Positions 26,608-34,726 of a stretch of 64,000 nucleotides of DNA are shown in pieces. The notes below the pieces were generated by a model, which saw nothing but the letters and a program-made list of their open reading frames with translations, was not told where the DNA came from and made no database searches. Numbering within the stretch: position 1 is the stretch's first letter; every line of letters starts with the position of its first letter. The position numbers and the translations under genes are program-made. The stretch is from Caballeronia sp. INDeC2 (GTDB taxonomy: Bacteria > Pseudomonadota > Gammaproteobacteria > Burkholderiales > Burkholderiaceae): contig NZ_JALQDG010000049.1 in the NCBI RefSeq assembly GCF_023631325.1, positions 340 through 64,339 on the forward strand, written 5' to 3'.

Positions 26608-27328
26608 CCGCGCCTCCTGCACCGTGTTCTCGCGACGCCTGCGTGGCTGGAACAAGCACCTTGTCCTTCCACTCAACCAACCGGTCAAGATGCGAAGCAT
26701 GGACCTCGATACCGCGCCACAAGGCATCGCGATAGCGCGCCTCCAGTTCCGCCTGATCGATTGCTCCGGCGAGCGGTACGTCCCAGTCAGGCGATGCCTT
26801 CGATGCCGCCTCGTCCACCCTGCAGCAAACCGTGAGTTCCGGCGCCGTAGTGGCTGCCCCGGCGCTGAAACCCAGGTAGTCTGGATACTCGTCGTGTCCG
26901 GAAGCGGTGGCGAAATGCCGGCCTGCAGCGTCTGTCCACGAAAGATCGAACCGGCGGCCGCGCTCGCACATGACCTTCAGCCCATACAGAGCCAAACGCG
27001 GTGACAACGCATTGGACACCCGCACGGTGCCCACGCCGGCCTGCGTCGCCCGCGCCCACGCCAACTCAAATGCAAGCAGGCAGCCAGCGAGCCCCGCACA
27101 GGAGGTGGTTCCCTGTACGCCTGTGCGCCGCGTGTCCGCCAGCACCGGCTCGACGCAATATGCTTCCTGCCGCGCGGCGCCTAGCAGCGCGCCGATTGCA
27201 TCCATGCCGTCGAAGTCCATCGCTTGCAGCCATACCGCAGCTTGCGCAGCGTCCTCATAATCGCCTTGCGCCCAGCCGCTGCCTTCCAGCGCGCTACGGC
27301 ACAGTGAGCTCAATTCGTTGATTGCCAT
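26594..27328 (-). CDS. DUF3726-family protein
   Basis: This is a 244-residue protein, taking ATG 27328, two bases past the preceding stop codon. The N-terminus 'MAINELSSLCRSALEGSGWA' and 'AQAAVWLQAMDFDGMDAI' fit DUF3726, a family of unknown function in proteobacterial catabolic operons. Residues about 60-200 are rich in Gly and Ala with several Cys. No catalytic motif is evident. Its tight placement between an unknown large protein and RidA suggests a shared metabolic task. The family call is from memory of its N-terminal pattern, so moderate. Confidence 0.6.
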   Translation of the reverse strand: MAINELSSLCRSALEGSGWAQGDYEDAAQAAVWLQAMDFDGMDAIGALLGAARQEAYCVEPVLADTRRTGVQGTTSCAGLAGCLLAFELAWARATQAGVGTVRVSNALSPRLALYGLKVMCERGRRFDLSWTDAAGRHFATASGHDEYPDYLGFSAGAATTAPELTVCCRVDEAASKASPDWDVPLAGAIDQAELEARYRDALWRGIEVHASHLDRLVEWKDKVLVPATQASREHGAGGADDGF

Positions 27329-27330
27329 TT

Positions 27331-29109
27331 TCACGTTAAAGCCCCCCCTACTTCGTTGCCGCCCGGCACACACGGAAACGCCCAATCGTCGACCATCTCC
27401 GGCGACAGATCATCGAGTGTCGGGGCTCCCTGAAAGAGCGTGACCCGAACCCAAAGATTCGACTTGGGATCGAACTTGCTCGCACCGAACATGGACAGCT
27501 TGGCTCGCATCAGATCGATCGGCAGCATGTCTCGCGCCAGCAGGTTGTGACGGATTTCGCCGTAAGCGTGCGATGCGAGCGCCTGAATTCGCCGCACGAT
27601 GGCGCGATGCTCAGGCGTCTCGCCGACAAACTCCGCCACAGTGCGTAGGCCGTCCACTTCCGCTTTCAGTTTCGTGTGCAGGCGCAGCACCTGACGCGCA
27701 ATATCCAGTGGCACCTCCCGCTCTGCCCCTCGCTCCTCGGCACGCACGCCAAGCCGCGGCTCTTCCTTTTCCGCTGACCGGTACCAGAAGAAGTGATCGT
27801 CGTCACGTTGCACTTCCGACTGTTCAAATACCCATCGGTAATCCTGTTCGACAATCTTGAGCAATTCGCCAACGGACATGTCCAGATCGAGTGTTAGCAC
27901 CTCATCTACCGGCGCCGCACACTCAATCGAATCCACCAGGGCCGGATAAAGCTCGAGCAACACAGTGACGAGGACTTCCTGCGTCGCACAGGAAAGCGCA
28001 TGGGCCGCCCACGCAAACAGCTCGCTCCAGCGGAACGTGTCCTTTCGTTCGTAACGTATCTGCAGTTCACGCTCCAACCGTGGCAACTCTGCAAGAATTA
28101 GTGCATTGCGGGCCGCTTCCTGTGGATGATCGGTGTGAACTTGCGAAACGTGGCGTGCCGCACGCGCGATCAGTCGCATACAGCGTCCGAATGTAGCTGG
28201 TTCGACTGATTCAACGCCTAACACGCGAGCAAGCGCGGTCTCGCGTGCTCGTATCCACTGATCGACCTGAATCGGATGACGCACGAGAAAGGGCGCCATG
28301 CCAAGACCGGTTGCATTGCCCACCCCGAGATAGCGCCGAAAGCTGTGCGCCAGTTTGACCGCTGCACGCGGATTGCGTCGCGCCGCAACGTGCTCGACAA
28401 GCCGCACGCTGAAGTCACGCAGCACGAATACGGCGCACATCTGCGCGGAGAACCCAAGATTGAATGCCTGGCTGTCGACGAGCCGCGGATAGTCCGCAAT
28501 GCCGAATTTTCCGTTGCCGTATACCGCGGTCGTCCGGATCAGATAGCCGACCCTTTCGAACATGGCGGGATCCGGTTGCCTGCCCGCGGCAAGGCATTCC
28601 GCCACATAGCTAAAGTTGCGCACGCTCTTGTTCGCGCGGCACAGGACCAGGTCGTTTGCACGCAGACGTCCCGCTTCCTGCAACGGTACATTCCCGCGCA
28701 AGTAATCGATGTCGGCGGCATTGGGGATGCCGCTGATCAGCGCTGAGGTAAAGTCCCACTTCTGGGCGATGACCCGGTCGGTCCGCTCGGCGTCGTCGAG
28801 ATGCTGCGAGAAAATCACCTGACTGTAGCGCTCGCCATAGGCTTCGATGGTATAGATGCAGACACCGTAGCCGTTGTCATCGAGATCCATGCGTGTGACG
28901 CGGACCCGCCAGTTGTCGTGCGCCATCCGCCGCACGAGCGAACGCACGAAGCTCAGACGGGTACCGTGCATCGCGCCGAGCCGTTCGATGCGGTTCGTGA
29001 TGTCGGGACTGCGCAGCGGTGCGCTGGGATGCACCGCGGCGTCCACAGGTTCGCCGAGTCCCGCAAGATTCTCGCGCTGTTCTTCCATGATCGCGTCGTG
29101 CGCCATCAT
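27331..29109 (-). CDS. Unrecognised conserved-looking cytosolic protein (592 residues)
   Basis: The start ATG at 29109 overlaps the stop of the BCCT gene as ATGATGA, with AAGGAG just upstream, so it is translationally coupled to the transporter. There is no signal peptide or membrane helix. Sections include 'NRIERLGAMHGTRLSFVRSL', 'LDDNGYGVCIYTIEAYGERY', 'GYLIRTTAVYGNGKFGIADY' and 'AFNLGFSAQMCAVFVLRDFS'. The long C-terminal half is alpha-helical and Arg/Glu-rich. The composition and codon usage are those of a real gene. I cannot assign a family; given its neighbours it is probably an enzyme or enzyme subunit acting on the substrate imported by the BCCT carrier. Confidence 0.75.
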   Translation of the reverse strand: MMAHDAIMEEQRENLAGLGEPVDAAVHPSAPLRSPDITNRIERLGAMHGTRLSFVRSLVRRMAHDNWRVRVTRMDLDDNGYGVCIYTIEAYGERYSQVIFSQHLDDAERTDRVIAQKWDFTSALISGIPNAADIDYLRGNVPLQEAGRLRANDLVLCRANKSVRNFSYVAECLAAGRQPDPAMFERVGYLIRTTAVYGNGKFGIADYPRLVDSQAFNLGFSAQMCAVFVLRDFSVRLVEHVAARRNPRAAVKLAHSFRRYLGVGNATGLGMAPFLVRHPIQVDQWIRARETALARVLGVESVEPATFGRCMRLIARAARHVSQVHTDHPQEAARNALILAELPRLERELQIRYERKDTFRWSELFAWAAHALSCATQEVLVTVLLELYPALVDSIECAAPVDEVLTLDLDMSVGELLKIVEQDYRWVFEQSEVQRDDDHFFWYRSAEKEEPRLGVRAEERGAEREVPLDIARQVLRLHTKLKAEVDGLRTVAEFVGETPEHRAIVRRIQALASHAYGEIRHNLLARDMLPIDLMRAKLSMFGASKFDPKSNLWVRVTLFQGAPTLDDLSPEMVDDWAFPCVPGGNEVGGALT

Positions 29110-30662
29110 TTCACTCCTTGTTCTGCGGCCATCGTGCGGGCGATACGAACCGCGTCCCACAACGAAGGCAGAATGATGATCGACACAGGCACGGCCGTAA
29201 TCACAATGAACGACTGTAGCGCGCTCACGCCGCCGGCACCCATCGTAATCAACACGGCGCCCACCAGACCCATGCCGACCGCCCAGAAAATCTTCAACCA
29301 GTTGCCAGGCTCGCCGCGATCGCCGGTCACCGCCATCGCGATGGTGTAGGCCATCGAACCGCCGTTCGTCACCACCGAGAAGAAGCTGAGAAACAGAAAC
29401 AACGCGGAAATCAGGTTACGCAACGGCATCGCCTGAGCAACGCCTAACAGCAGCGCCTCGGGTTGCGTGCCATGGCCGATTACCACGCCAGGCGACTTCA
29501 GTTCGAGACCGATTCCGGTGCCGCCGACCAGCGTGAACCACAGCATCGTGATCAGCGGCGCCGCGACCGACAACAGCACCACCACTTCGCGGATCGTGCG
29601 GCCGCGCGATACTTTCGCGACGTAGATCGCCATGATCGGCGCGTAGCCAATAAACCAGCCCCAGTAGAAGAGCGTCCATGAATTGAGCCACTTGCCATCG
29701 CCGCGATACATGGCGGTTTGCGCGAAATCGACGATGTGCGTGGCGAACGCCTTGAAAAAGACCGTAGTCAGAAATTCGGTCGGCCCGAATGCATAAAGGA
29801 ATGCAGCGAGTCCGAGCATCAGCCACACGTGGATCTTGCAGACAAAACGCAGCCCTTCGAGGCCGGCAATGCAAGCCGCCGTGAAGATCGCCGTGACTGC
29901 AAGAATGACGAGCGCCTGCGTGGTGATCGTGTCGGGTACGTTCCAGACGGAATGGAGCACGTAGGCAATCTGCAGACCGAGAAAGCCGATCGGTCCAATT
30001 GTCCCCGCGGCAACCGCAATGATCGACGTTGCATCGGCTATCGCTGCAATCGGCCCTTTGAGAGCCCGTGCGCCGAACAACGGATACAGCAAGGTACGCG
30101 GCGCAAGCGGCAAGCCCTTGTCGTAATGCAAATGCATCAACACGATACTCAGCAGACTGCCCAGCACGGCCCACGCGAGAAAGCCCCAGTGCAGGAAGGA
30201 CTGCGCAAGCGCCGCGACACCGCCCGCGTCGGACTTGCCTGGCACGCCGTAAAAGGGCGGCGGATTGACGAAATGCATCAAGGGCTCGGCGGCTGCCCAG
30301 AAAGCACCGCCGCCGGCCAGCAGCGCGCACATGATGATCACCACCCAGTTGAACGTCGAATTGGACGGTTTTTGCGCGATGCCACCGAGTTTCACACGCC
30401 CGAGCTTCGAAAACGCGATGCCGAGACTGACCGCGAAGGTGGCGAGCATCAGCACTTGCCAGTAGAGCCCGAACCCTCTTGTGGCCCAGGTGAAAGCCGT
30501 GTCCACCGCCGTGGTTAGCCAGGGCAGATTGACCAGCGCAGCGATCAGGAACAGCAGGAAGAAGCCGCCGCTGATCCAGAAAATGGGCCAGTCGATGCTT
30601 CCTTTGCGATGAGCCACTGCATGACCTTTGGCTGCAATGCTTGCCGTAGTTGGAATTTCCAT
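29106..30662 (-). CDS. BCCT-family (betaine/carnitine/choline) transporter
   Basis: This 518-residue inner-membrane carrier has about twelve hydrophobic helices. The BCCT signature is present as 'SWTLFYWGWFIGYAPIMAIY' (residues about 322-341), and TM4 region Gly-rich segments include 'GGGAFWAAAEPLMHF'. BCCT carriers import quaternary ammonium compounds with Na+ or H+, or exchange them. There is no long C-terminal osmosensing extension, which favours a catabolic uptake role over osmoprotection (inference). It sits 92 bp after the M19-type gene and is coupled to the 592-residue unknown protein by an ATGA overlap. Confidence 0.9.
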   Translation of the reverse strand: MEIPTTASIAAKGHAVAHRKGSIDWPIFWISGGFFLLFLIAALVNLPWLTTAVDTAFTWATRGFGLYWQVLMLATFAVSLGIAFSKLGRVKLGGIAQKPSNSTFNWVVIIMCALLAGGGAFWAAAEPLMHFVNPPPFYGVPGKSDAGGVAALAQSFLHWGFLAWAVLGSLLSIVLMHLHYDKGLPLAPRTLLYPLFGARALKGPIAAIADATSIIAVAAGTIGPIGFLGLQIAYVLHSVWNVPDTITTQALVILAVTAIFTAACIAGLEGLRFVCKIHVWLMLGLAAFLYAFGPTEFLTTVFFKAFATHIVDFAQTAMYRGDGKWLNSWTLFYWGWFIGYAPIMAIYVAKVSRGRTIREVVVLLSVAAPLITMLWFTLVGGTGIGLELKSPGVVIGHGTQPEALLLGVAQAMPLRNLISALFLFLSFFSVVTNGGSMAYTIAMAVTGDRGEPGNWLKIFWAVGMGLVGAVLITMGAGGVSALQSFIVITAVPVSIIILPSLWDAVRIARTMAAEQGVK

Positions 30663-30754
30663 GTCTCCTCCAGGAGGATAAATCGTTATGGCGCCGGTAC
30701 GTTGTTGTATGAAGGCGGCACCGTTTGAATTGATGTGACGAGGCAGCGGTGCGG

Positions 30755-31801
30755 CTAGGACATGGCCACTGCGCAGCGTTGCGCCGTACCTGTCTCGGGC
30801 GTACTCGCGTAACGGCTGTTTTCCGCGTCACGCAGAATCCGCATCCAGTTGCCGCCCATGATCTTCGCGATGTCGGCGTCGGCAAAACCTGCGTGCTCCA
30901 GCGCGGCCGTCAGGCTTGGAAAGTCCGCGCTCGACCGGAACCAGCTGACCGGCTCGGGCCATGCGGCATTGCTCGCGCTGCCTTCGCCAAAATCCGTCTC
31001 CTTGCTCCAGCGGCCATTGCGCATCCACTCAAGCACGCTATACGGCTGCCCCTGACACAGATCGCTACCGATGCCAACGTGGTCAATACCGATCAGATCG
31101 ACGGTCCGCGCCACCATGTCGGTGAATTCGCCGGCGGTGCAACGGCTGCCGTTCTTCAGATGAAAGGGATAAAGGCTGAATCCGGCCAAGCCGCCGCGCG
31201 ACGCGAGTGCACGCAATACGTGGTCCGATTTGTTGCGTTTGGCTTCGTGAAAAAAGCTCGGATTCGCGTGGCTGATCACAATCGGCTGCGCGGAAATCTC
31301 GATCGCCTCAAGGGTGGAGCGCTCGGCACTGTGCGACATATCGACGATCATGCCAACGCGGTTCATTTCCTCGATCACCACGCGGCCAAACCGCGTGACA
31401 CCGCTATCGGACGACTCATAGCAGCCTGTCGCAAGCAGACTCTGGTTGTTGTACGTCAGTTGCATGGTGCGCACGCCGAGGTCGCGGAACACTTCGACGA
31501 GACCGATATCGTCCTCGATCGGCGAACAGTTTTGCAATCCATAGAGAATCGCGATCTTGCCCTCGCGCTTTGCGCGTACCGCGTCGTCCATCGTGCGCGC
31601 CGGCATCACGAGATCGCCGTGGCGCTCATAAAGTGAGTTCCACTCGGCGATACGCGACAGCGTTTCGCGTGCATTCTCCCAGTAGACAATCGTTGCATTG
31701 ACCGCGGCTACTCCGCCGGCACGCATCTCTTCAAAGATCTGCCGGTTCCAGTTCGAGTACTGCGTGCCGTCGATGACAAGCAAAGCGTTATGGAGGCTCA
31801 T
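30755..31801 (-). CDS. Peptidase M19 (membrane dipeptidase)-family protein with altered metal ligands
   Basis: This 348-residue TIM-barrel protein belongs to the M19 subfamily seen in quaternary-amine catabolic clusters such as the one around dgcAB in Pseudomonas. Canonical M19 ligands are His and Asp in 'DGHND', a Glu, and two later His. Here the first motif is 'VIDGTQYSNWNRQIFEEM' and the Glu region is 'AILYGLQNCSPIEDDIG', so three ligands are replaced, while 'MIVDMSHSAERST' and 'PIVISHANPS' keep the two His. It may bind one metal or none, and dipeptidase activity is doubtful. 'GIDHVGIGSDLCQG' is conserved. There is no signal peptide. It is 17 bp after the ALDH gene in the same operon. Confidence 0.8.
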   Translation of the reverse strand: MSLHNALLVIDGTQYSNWNRQIFEEMRAGGVAAVNATIVYWENARETLSRIAEWNSLYERHGDLVMPARTMDDAVRAKREGKIAILYGLQNCSPIEDDIGLVEVFRDLGVRTMQLTYNNQSLLATGCYESSDSGVTRFGRVVIEEMNRVGMIVDMSHSAERSTLEAIEISAQPIVISHANPSFFHEAKRNKSDHVLRALASRGGLAGFSLYPFHLKNGSRCTAGEFTDMVARTVDLIGIDHVGIGSDLCQGQPYSVLEWMRNGRWSKETDFGEGSASNAAWPEPVSWFRSSADFPSLTAALEHAGFADADIAKIMGGNWMRILRDAENSRYASTPETGTAQRCAVAMS

Positions 31802-31818
31802 GGCGTTTCCCCGTCCGT

Positions 31819-33261
31819 TCAGGCGCGCGTGTAAGAAGTCTTCAGCGTCGTATAGAACTCAGCTGCATTGGGACCCTGCTCGCGCGGGCCGTAGCTCGAA
31901 GACTTGCGACCGCCGAATGGCACGTGATAGTCGGTTCCCGCCGTCGGCAGATTCACCATCACACAGCCGGCCTGGGCGTTACGACGAAAATGCGTGGCGT
32001 GCTTGAGCGATTGCGTGACGATGCCCGCCGTCAGACCGAAGGGCGTATCGTTCGAAACCGCCAGCGCCTCGTCGTAGTCGCGCACAGGGATCACGCAGGC
32101 AATCGGGCCGAACACTTCGTCGCGATTGAGTTGCATGTCGTTGCGGCCATCGTCGAACAAGGCCGGCGACATGCAGTACGCGCATTCTGGCTGCGCGAGA
32201 TGCTCACCGCCATGCACGAGCCGCGCGCCTTCGCGCTTGCCGATCTCGATGTACCGAAGATTCTGTTCGAGTTGGCGGGCATCGACCACCGGACCCATCT
32301 GCACGCCGTCGTCGAGCGAGCGTCCCACCTTCACGCTGCGCAGTTTTGCGGTGAGCCGCTCGACGAACGGCCGGTGCACCGCGTGTGTCACCACCAGCCG
32401 CGACGAGGCTGTGCATTTCTGCCCCGTACCCGAATAGGCGCCCTGAAACGCGCATTCGACGGCGAGGTCGAGGTCCGCATCGTCGAGCACCACGAGCGCA
32501 TTCTTGCTGCCCATCTCCATCTGTAGCTTGATGAGATTCGGCGCGGCGACGCCCGCGAGGCGCCGGCCGGTGTCCACCGAGCCGGTAAAGGAAATACCGT
32601 TGACCGATTGGGAAGCAGCAAGCTCGTTGCCAACCGATGCGCCCGCGCCCATCAGCAGGTTGAAGGTGCCGGCAGGCAACGCCTGGCGGCTGATGATTTC
32701 CGTGAGCGCCCAGGCACTGGCGGGCGTCAGATTGGCTGGCTTGAACAGCACCGCATTACCGAACGCGAGCGCGGGTGCGATTTTCCAGCTCGCGGTCGCC
32801 ATGGGGAAATTCCACGGCGTGATCACGCCGACGACCCCGAGCGCCTCGCGCTGGATATCGATCTCGATGCCCGCGCGGACCGAATCGGCCTTGCCGCCTA
32901 ACTGACGGAGCACCTCGGCGGCGAAGTAATGGAAGAACTGTCCTGAACGATAGACTTCGCCGACGCCTTCCGCGAGCGTCTTGCCCTCTTCGCGCGCCAG
33001 CAGCCGCCCCAGTTCCTGACTTCGTGCGATCAGTTCGTCGCCGATAGCCCGCAGCACGTCGTGCCGCTTTTCGAGTCCAGTTGCCGCCCAGACGGGTTGC
33101 GCGACGGCCGCCGCTGCAATGGCCGCATGCACCTGGCCGCTGGTTGCCTGCGTGTAGCAGCCGATCAGGTCGTCCGTGTCGGACGGACTGCGGTTCTCGA
33201 CAACCGTTTCGCCGGCCACCCAATGGCCGTCGATCCAGTTCGAAAAAGTCTGAGGATTCAT
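31819..33261 (-). CDS. NAD(P)-dependent aldehyde dehydrogenase
   Basis: This is a 480-residue ALDH-superfamily enzyme that oxidises an aldehyde to the acid. Motifs: cofactor-binding 'VVGVITPWNFPMATASWKIA', 'FTGSVDTGRRLA', the general-base Glu in 'LQMEMGSKNALVVLDDADLD' (about residue 250), the nucleophile in 'GTGQKCTASS' (Cys283), and 'EVFGPIACVIPVRDYDEAL'. It is the first gene of the operon; its 5' end faces a divergent LysR gene across 103 bp with a palindrome. The substrate cannot be read from sequence; in context an aldehyde from amine or betaine breakdown is likely. Confidence 0.9.
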   Translation of the reverse strand: MNPQTFSNWIDGHWVAGETVVENRSPSDTDDLIGCYTQATSGQVHAAIAAAAVAQPVWAATGLEKRHDVLRAIGDELIARSQELGRLLAREEGKTLAEGVGEVYRSGQFFHYFAAEVLRQLGGKADSVRAGIEIDIQREALGVVGVITPWNFPMATASWKIAPALAFGNAVLFKPANLTPASAWALTEIISRQALPAGTFNLLMGAGASVGNELAASQSVNGISFTGSVDTGRRLAGVAAPNLIKLQMEMGSKNALVVLDDADLDLAVECAFQGAYSGTGQKCTASSRLVVTHAVHRPFVERLTAKLRSVKVGRSLDDGVQMGPVVDARQLEQNLRYIEIGKREGARLVHGGEHLAQPECAYCMSPALFDDGRNDMQLNRDEVFGPIACVIPVRDYDEALAVSNDTPFGLTAGIVTQSLKHATHFRRNAQAGCVMVNLPTAGTDYHVPFGGRKSSSYGPREQGPNAAEFYTTLKTSYTRA

Positions 33262-33315
33262 CGTCGATCTCTATGCGTTTGACATGAGGCCGATTCTAGA
33301 AATAGCTGTAAAATA

Positions 33316-33336
33316 ATCAAAACCAATTGTTTTGAT
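33316..33336. promoter_or_regulatory. Palindromic operator, probable LysR site
   Basis: Perfect 8-bp arms ATCAAAAC (33316-33323) and GTTTTGAT (33329-33336) are separated by five bases in the divergent intergenic region between the ALDH operon and the LysR gene. It contains the T-N11-A geometry expected of LysR-type binding sites. The surrounding DNA is notably AT-rich, as expected for overlapping promoters. Confidence 0.7.
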
Positions 33337-33364
33337 AAATTTATTTGCAAAGCTTATTTAAGCC

Positions 33365-34285
33365 ATGGACCGGTTCCCGGATGTAAAGATCGCGCAGTTG
33401 CGGCACTTCGTTTCTGTCGTCGAGCATGGCGGCTTCAAGGCCGCGGCGAAGGCCGTGTTCCGCAGCCAGCCGGCGCTGTCGCTATCCATCAAGGAACTGG
33501 AAACCGCGCTTGGCGCACCGCTCTTTGAAAAGGGCAGCCATGCGACGCCGACACCGTTCGGCTCCGTGCTCTATGGCGAAGCGAGGAAACTCATCGAGCA
33601 CTACGAACGCACGATCGCCGCCGCCATCGACGTCGCGCGAGTGCGTGGCGGCAGCGTGCGGGTCGCCGCCGTGCCGTCGGTTGCTCACGAAATGCTGCCG
33701 CGCGCGATCAGCCGGTTTACCGCACGCTATCCGGGCATCCAACTTCATGTCGAAGATGGCACGGCCGCTTACATCCACGACCGCGTGCGCTCCGGCGCGA
33801 TCGATTTCGGCATTGCGAGTGCCTCCGAGTCCGAATCGGCGTTGAGCTTCATGCCGCTGATCGCAGACGTCATGTGCGTGGTCGTGAATTCCGGACACGC
33901 GCTTTTCAGGCAACGCCGGGTCGAATGGAGCGATCTGTCGGGGTATCGGCTGATCGGCAACGGCACAATGCGCGCTTTGCCTTCCGCAGTGCGTGAAGCA
34001 GCGGCCCAACAGGACGAAATCTTCATCGCCAATACAACCACACTGCTGGCCGCGGTGGAAAGCGGCGTCGGGCTCACCGTGCTGCCTTATCTTGCGAAGC
34101 AACGTTATCGTGACACGCTGCGCTTCATCCCGCTCGACGCGCCGCGCATCGAGCGCACCGTGGGATTTGTCGAACTTGCGGGAAGATCGCTCAGTCCGGC
34201 AGCGGATGCGCTGCGGGCGAGTTTCGTCGAGGATATCAACACGTCCCGGTTTCCGGAACTTGTGCGGCTGTTGCTTCCCGATTGA
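33365..34285 (+). CDS. LysR-family transcriptional regulator
   Basis: This is a 306-residue LysR-type regulator. The HTH spans residues about 7-65 ('AQLRHFVSVVEHGGFKAAAK', 'FRSQPALSLSIKELETALGA', 'PLFEKGSHATPTPFG'), and the effector domain starts near residue 93 ('GGSVRVAAVPSVAHEMLPRA'). It is transcribed divergently from the ALDH-to-RidA operon, the standard arrangement for a LysR regulator and its target, so it very likely controls that operon and itself through the palindrome at 33316-33336. It is complete and undamaged. Confidence 0.9.
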   Translation: MDRFPDVKIAQLRHFVSVVEHGGFKAAAKAVFRSQPALSLSIKELETALGAPLFEKGSHATPTPFGSVLYGEARKLIEHYERTIAAAIDVARVRGGSVRVAAVPSVAHEMLPRAISRFTARYPGIQLHVEDGTAAYIHDRVRSGAIDFGIASASESESALSFMPLIADVMCVVVNSGHALFRQRRVEWSDLSGYRLIGNGTMRALPSAVREAAAQQDEIFIANTTTLLAAVESGVGLTVLPYLAKQRYRDTLRFIPLDAPRIERTVGFVELAGRSLSPAADALRASFVEDINTSRFPELVRLLLPD

Positions 34286-34666
34286 GTCTTTGTTGCGTGT
34301 GAGATCAAGAGATCAAGCTCATCTGAGCGATTTCAGTCGTTGAGTTCTATCGCTTGCTAGCCGCGGAGATAAACACGGATTGAGAAGGAGCACTCGACTT
34401 CTCCTGCGATCGCATCTGTCGATGCCCCCCGAGTGATGCGAAAGAATCAATGACTACACTTTGAAGCTGTCGATTAGGTTGTACCCGGCCCGCAGTCCGT
34501 TCAGGGGGTGAAACTTCGCATATGCTTGCGGCGGGAGCTTAATTCGCGCTGCCCGTGCGAACGTCAGGAAAGGAACATGTAGCGGCCTCTCCGGCGACGA
34601 TGCCTGAGTGTCGGCACCGGCCGAACCCCCTTGTCCCATGCGACTAAACGAACGTCCGTTGTACCT
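34286..34666. other. Intergenic with possible truncated coding fragment
   Basis: On the minus strand, 34454 to about 34660 reads 'PERPLHVPFLTFARAARIKL', then 'PPQAYAKFHPLNGLRAGYNL' and 'IDSFKV', ending at a stop. This looks like the C-terminus of a protein cut by the IS30 element at 34667, but I cannot name it. The remaining bases show nothing. Confidence 0.35.
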
Positions 34667-34690
34667 GGCGGATTCAACCGGTCGATGCAA
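34667..34690 (+). repeat. IS30 left inverted repeat
   Basis: This 24-bp terminal repeat is the exact reverse complement of 35871-35894. Confidence 0.9.
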
Positions 34691-34726
34691 CACAATAAAC
34701 GCTGCGCAAGCGGCGGGAGTGTTGCG

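Noticed and set aside
29718..30518. 266-codon plus-strand frame inside the BCCT gene
   Set aside because: Arg/Glu-rich antisense shadow of a membrane-protein gene with an unambiguous BCCT signature.
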